A stretch of DNA of 7,268 bases from Tannerella sp. (lineage in GTDB: Bacteria > Bacteroidota > Bacteroidia > Bacteroidales > Tannerellaceae): NCBI GenBank assembly GCA_031282485.1, contig JAITDQ010000225.1, positions 1 through 7,268 on the forward strand, read 5' to 3'. The first letter of the stretch is position 1. Every line of letters begins with the position of its first letter. Below, piece by piece: positions 6,698 through 7,268 of the stretch. The notes beneath the pieces were generated by a model. That model saw nothing but the letters and a program-made list of their open reading frames with translations. It ran no database searches and was not told the DNA's origin. The translations under genes and the position numbers were made by a program.

Positions 6698-6747
6698 AAA
6701 AATCACGAAAGTGAGTACAGCGAAAAAAAAGGATTGTCTAATAAGAA

Positions 6748-7268
6748 ATGAAACTCGGAAAAATGAAAGAAAATACGGAATATACGATTGCCGACTTGCT
6801 GGAAGACGAATACTTTATCACCTCCGTCAACCGTCCGACCGCCGAAAGCGAGGCTTACTGGGCTGCGCTGCGGAGGGAAGGACGTGTCGCGGAAGAGGAT
6901 TATGAGCTGGCGCGCTACTGCGTTCGCTCGTTCCGTCCGTCCGGCAGGAAACTGACAGAGGAGGAAGCGGGCGACTTGTGGGCAAATATTCGGATGGCGT
7001 CCGTCCGTCGCCGGTCAGGGAACCGCCGCCGGCTGTATAGCAGGCTGTCGCTGGCTGCTGCCTGTGTCCTGGCGCTGGCCGGATGGTTCGTATTTCGTTC
7101 ACTCGCTCCGGCGGACGTCGAGGAACCGGCAGTCGTCGCCACCGTGCTCCAAAACATTGAAGACGTTGCCCGTCCCGACAGCATAGGCGGAGACATTCAG
7201 ATTGTCTTTTCCGGCGAAGAACACATGACGCTGAAAGAAAAAACAGCCGAAATAAAATACAACGAGAA
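6748..7268 (+). CDS. FecR-family anti-sigma factor, 5' part (runs off right edge)
   Basis: The frame opens at ATG 6748, just after an in-frame TAA at 6742-6744, and stays open for 173 codons to the window edge. Residues 1-90 are a charged cytoplasmic part that would hold the sigma factor (IADLLEDEYFI 14-24; EAYWAALRREG 35-45; LTEEEAGDLWANI 69-81). Basic residues (RRRSGNRRR, 87-95) precede a single membrane segment at about 97-118 (SRLSLAAACVLALAGWFVF). The periplasmic part then begins with VVATVLQNIEDVARP and DIQIVFSGEE, then LKEKTAEIKYNE, which matches the start of the FecR domain of Bacteroidota anti-sigma factors. The product would bind the sigma factor encoded upstream and sense an STN domain of an outer-membrane receptor. 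Full family proteins have about 300-400 residues, so roughly half is missing. Met6 (6763) is an equally plausible start, preceded by CGGAAAA. Confidence 0.88.
   Translation, partial: MKLGKMKENTEYTIADLLEDEYFITSVNRPTAESEAYWAALRREGRVAEEDYELARYCVRSFRPSGRKLTEEEAGDLWANIRMASVRRRSGNRRRLYSRLSLAAACVLALAGWFVFRSLAPADVEEPAVVATVLQNIEDVARPDSIGGDIQIVFSGEEHMTLKEKTAEIKYNE

Noticed and set aside
6711..6905. Plus-strand open frame of 64 codons overlapping the FecR start
   Set aside because: It uses a GTG start and an out-of-frame reading. The frame opening at 6748 gives the FecR-like protein with its membrane segment and continues to the window edge.

Overview
The window looks like a chromosomal segment of a Bacteroidota organism, probably Bacteroidales, with moderate GC. 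Four observations support this. No gene start has a clear Shine-Dalgarno sequence. Intergenic regions carry TAnnTTTG boxes, the -7 element of the Bacteroidota primary sigma factor. The TonB-dependent receptor has an N-terminal carboxypeptidase-regulatory-like domain. The right end carries a FecI-type ECF sigma factor followed by a FecR-type anti-sigma factor, an arrangement abundant in this phylum. The genus cannot be told from the sequence alone.

Layout from left to right. (1) The end of a plus-strand gene whose last ~100 residues form an NPCBM/NEW2 carbohydrate-binding-type domain (to 320). (2) A short convergent gap with candidate stem-loops, then a complete minus-strand TonB-dependent outer-membrane receptor (406-2994) with no STN signalling domain and no SusD partner in view. 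(3) A 289-bp divergent intergenic region with one candidate promoter per direction. (4) A plus-strand exported ThuA-like protein, perhaps a lipoprotein (3284-4063). (5) A plus-strand APC-superfamily amino acid permease (4162-5793) with its own candidate promoter. (6) A 340-bp non-coding region (5794-6133) holding three tandem 23-bp repeats, a 12-bp perfect palindrome and two candidate promoters. (7) A plus-strand ECF sigma factor (6134-6697) and the start of a FecR-like anti-sigma factor (6748 to the right edge), probably one operon that continues out of the window.

How they may work together (inference): the NPCBM protein, the receptor and the ThuA-like protein all fit extracytoplasmic capture or processing of glycans or glycoconjugates. 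The permease appears to be an independent housekeeping-type transporter. The sigma/anti-sigma pair most likely controls a SusC/SusD-type uptake locus to the right of the window, because the receptor in the window lacks the domain needed to signal to FecR.

I did not find convincing evidence of a wholly new biological system. The least explained parts are the region 5794-6133 and a 10-bp palindrome, ACCGTACGGT, which occurs once upstream of the sigma gene and once inside its 3' end.
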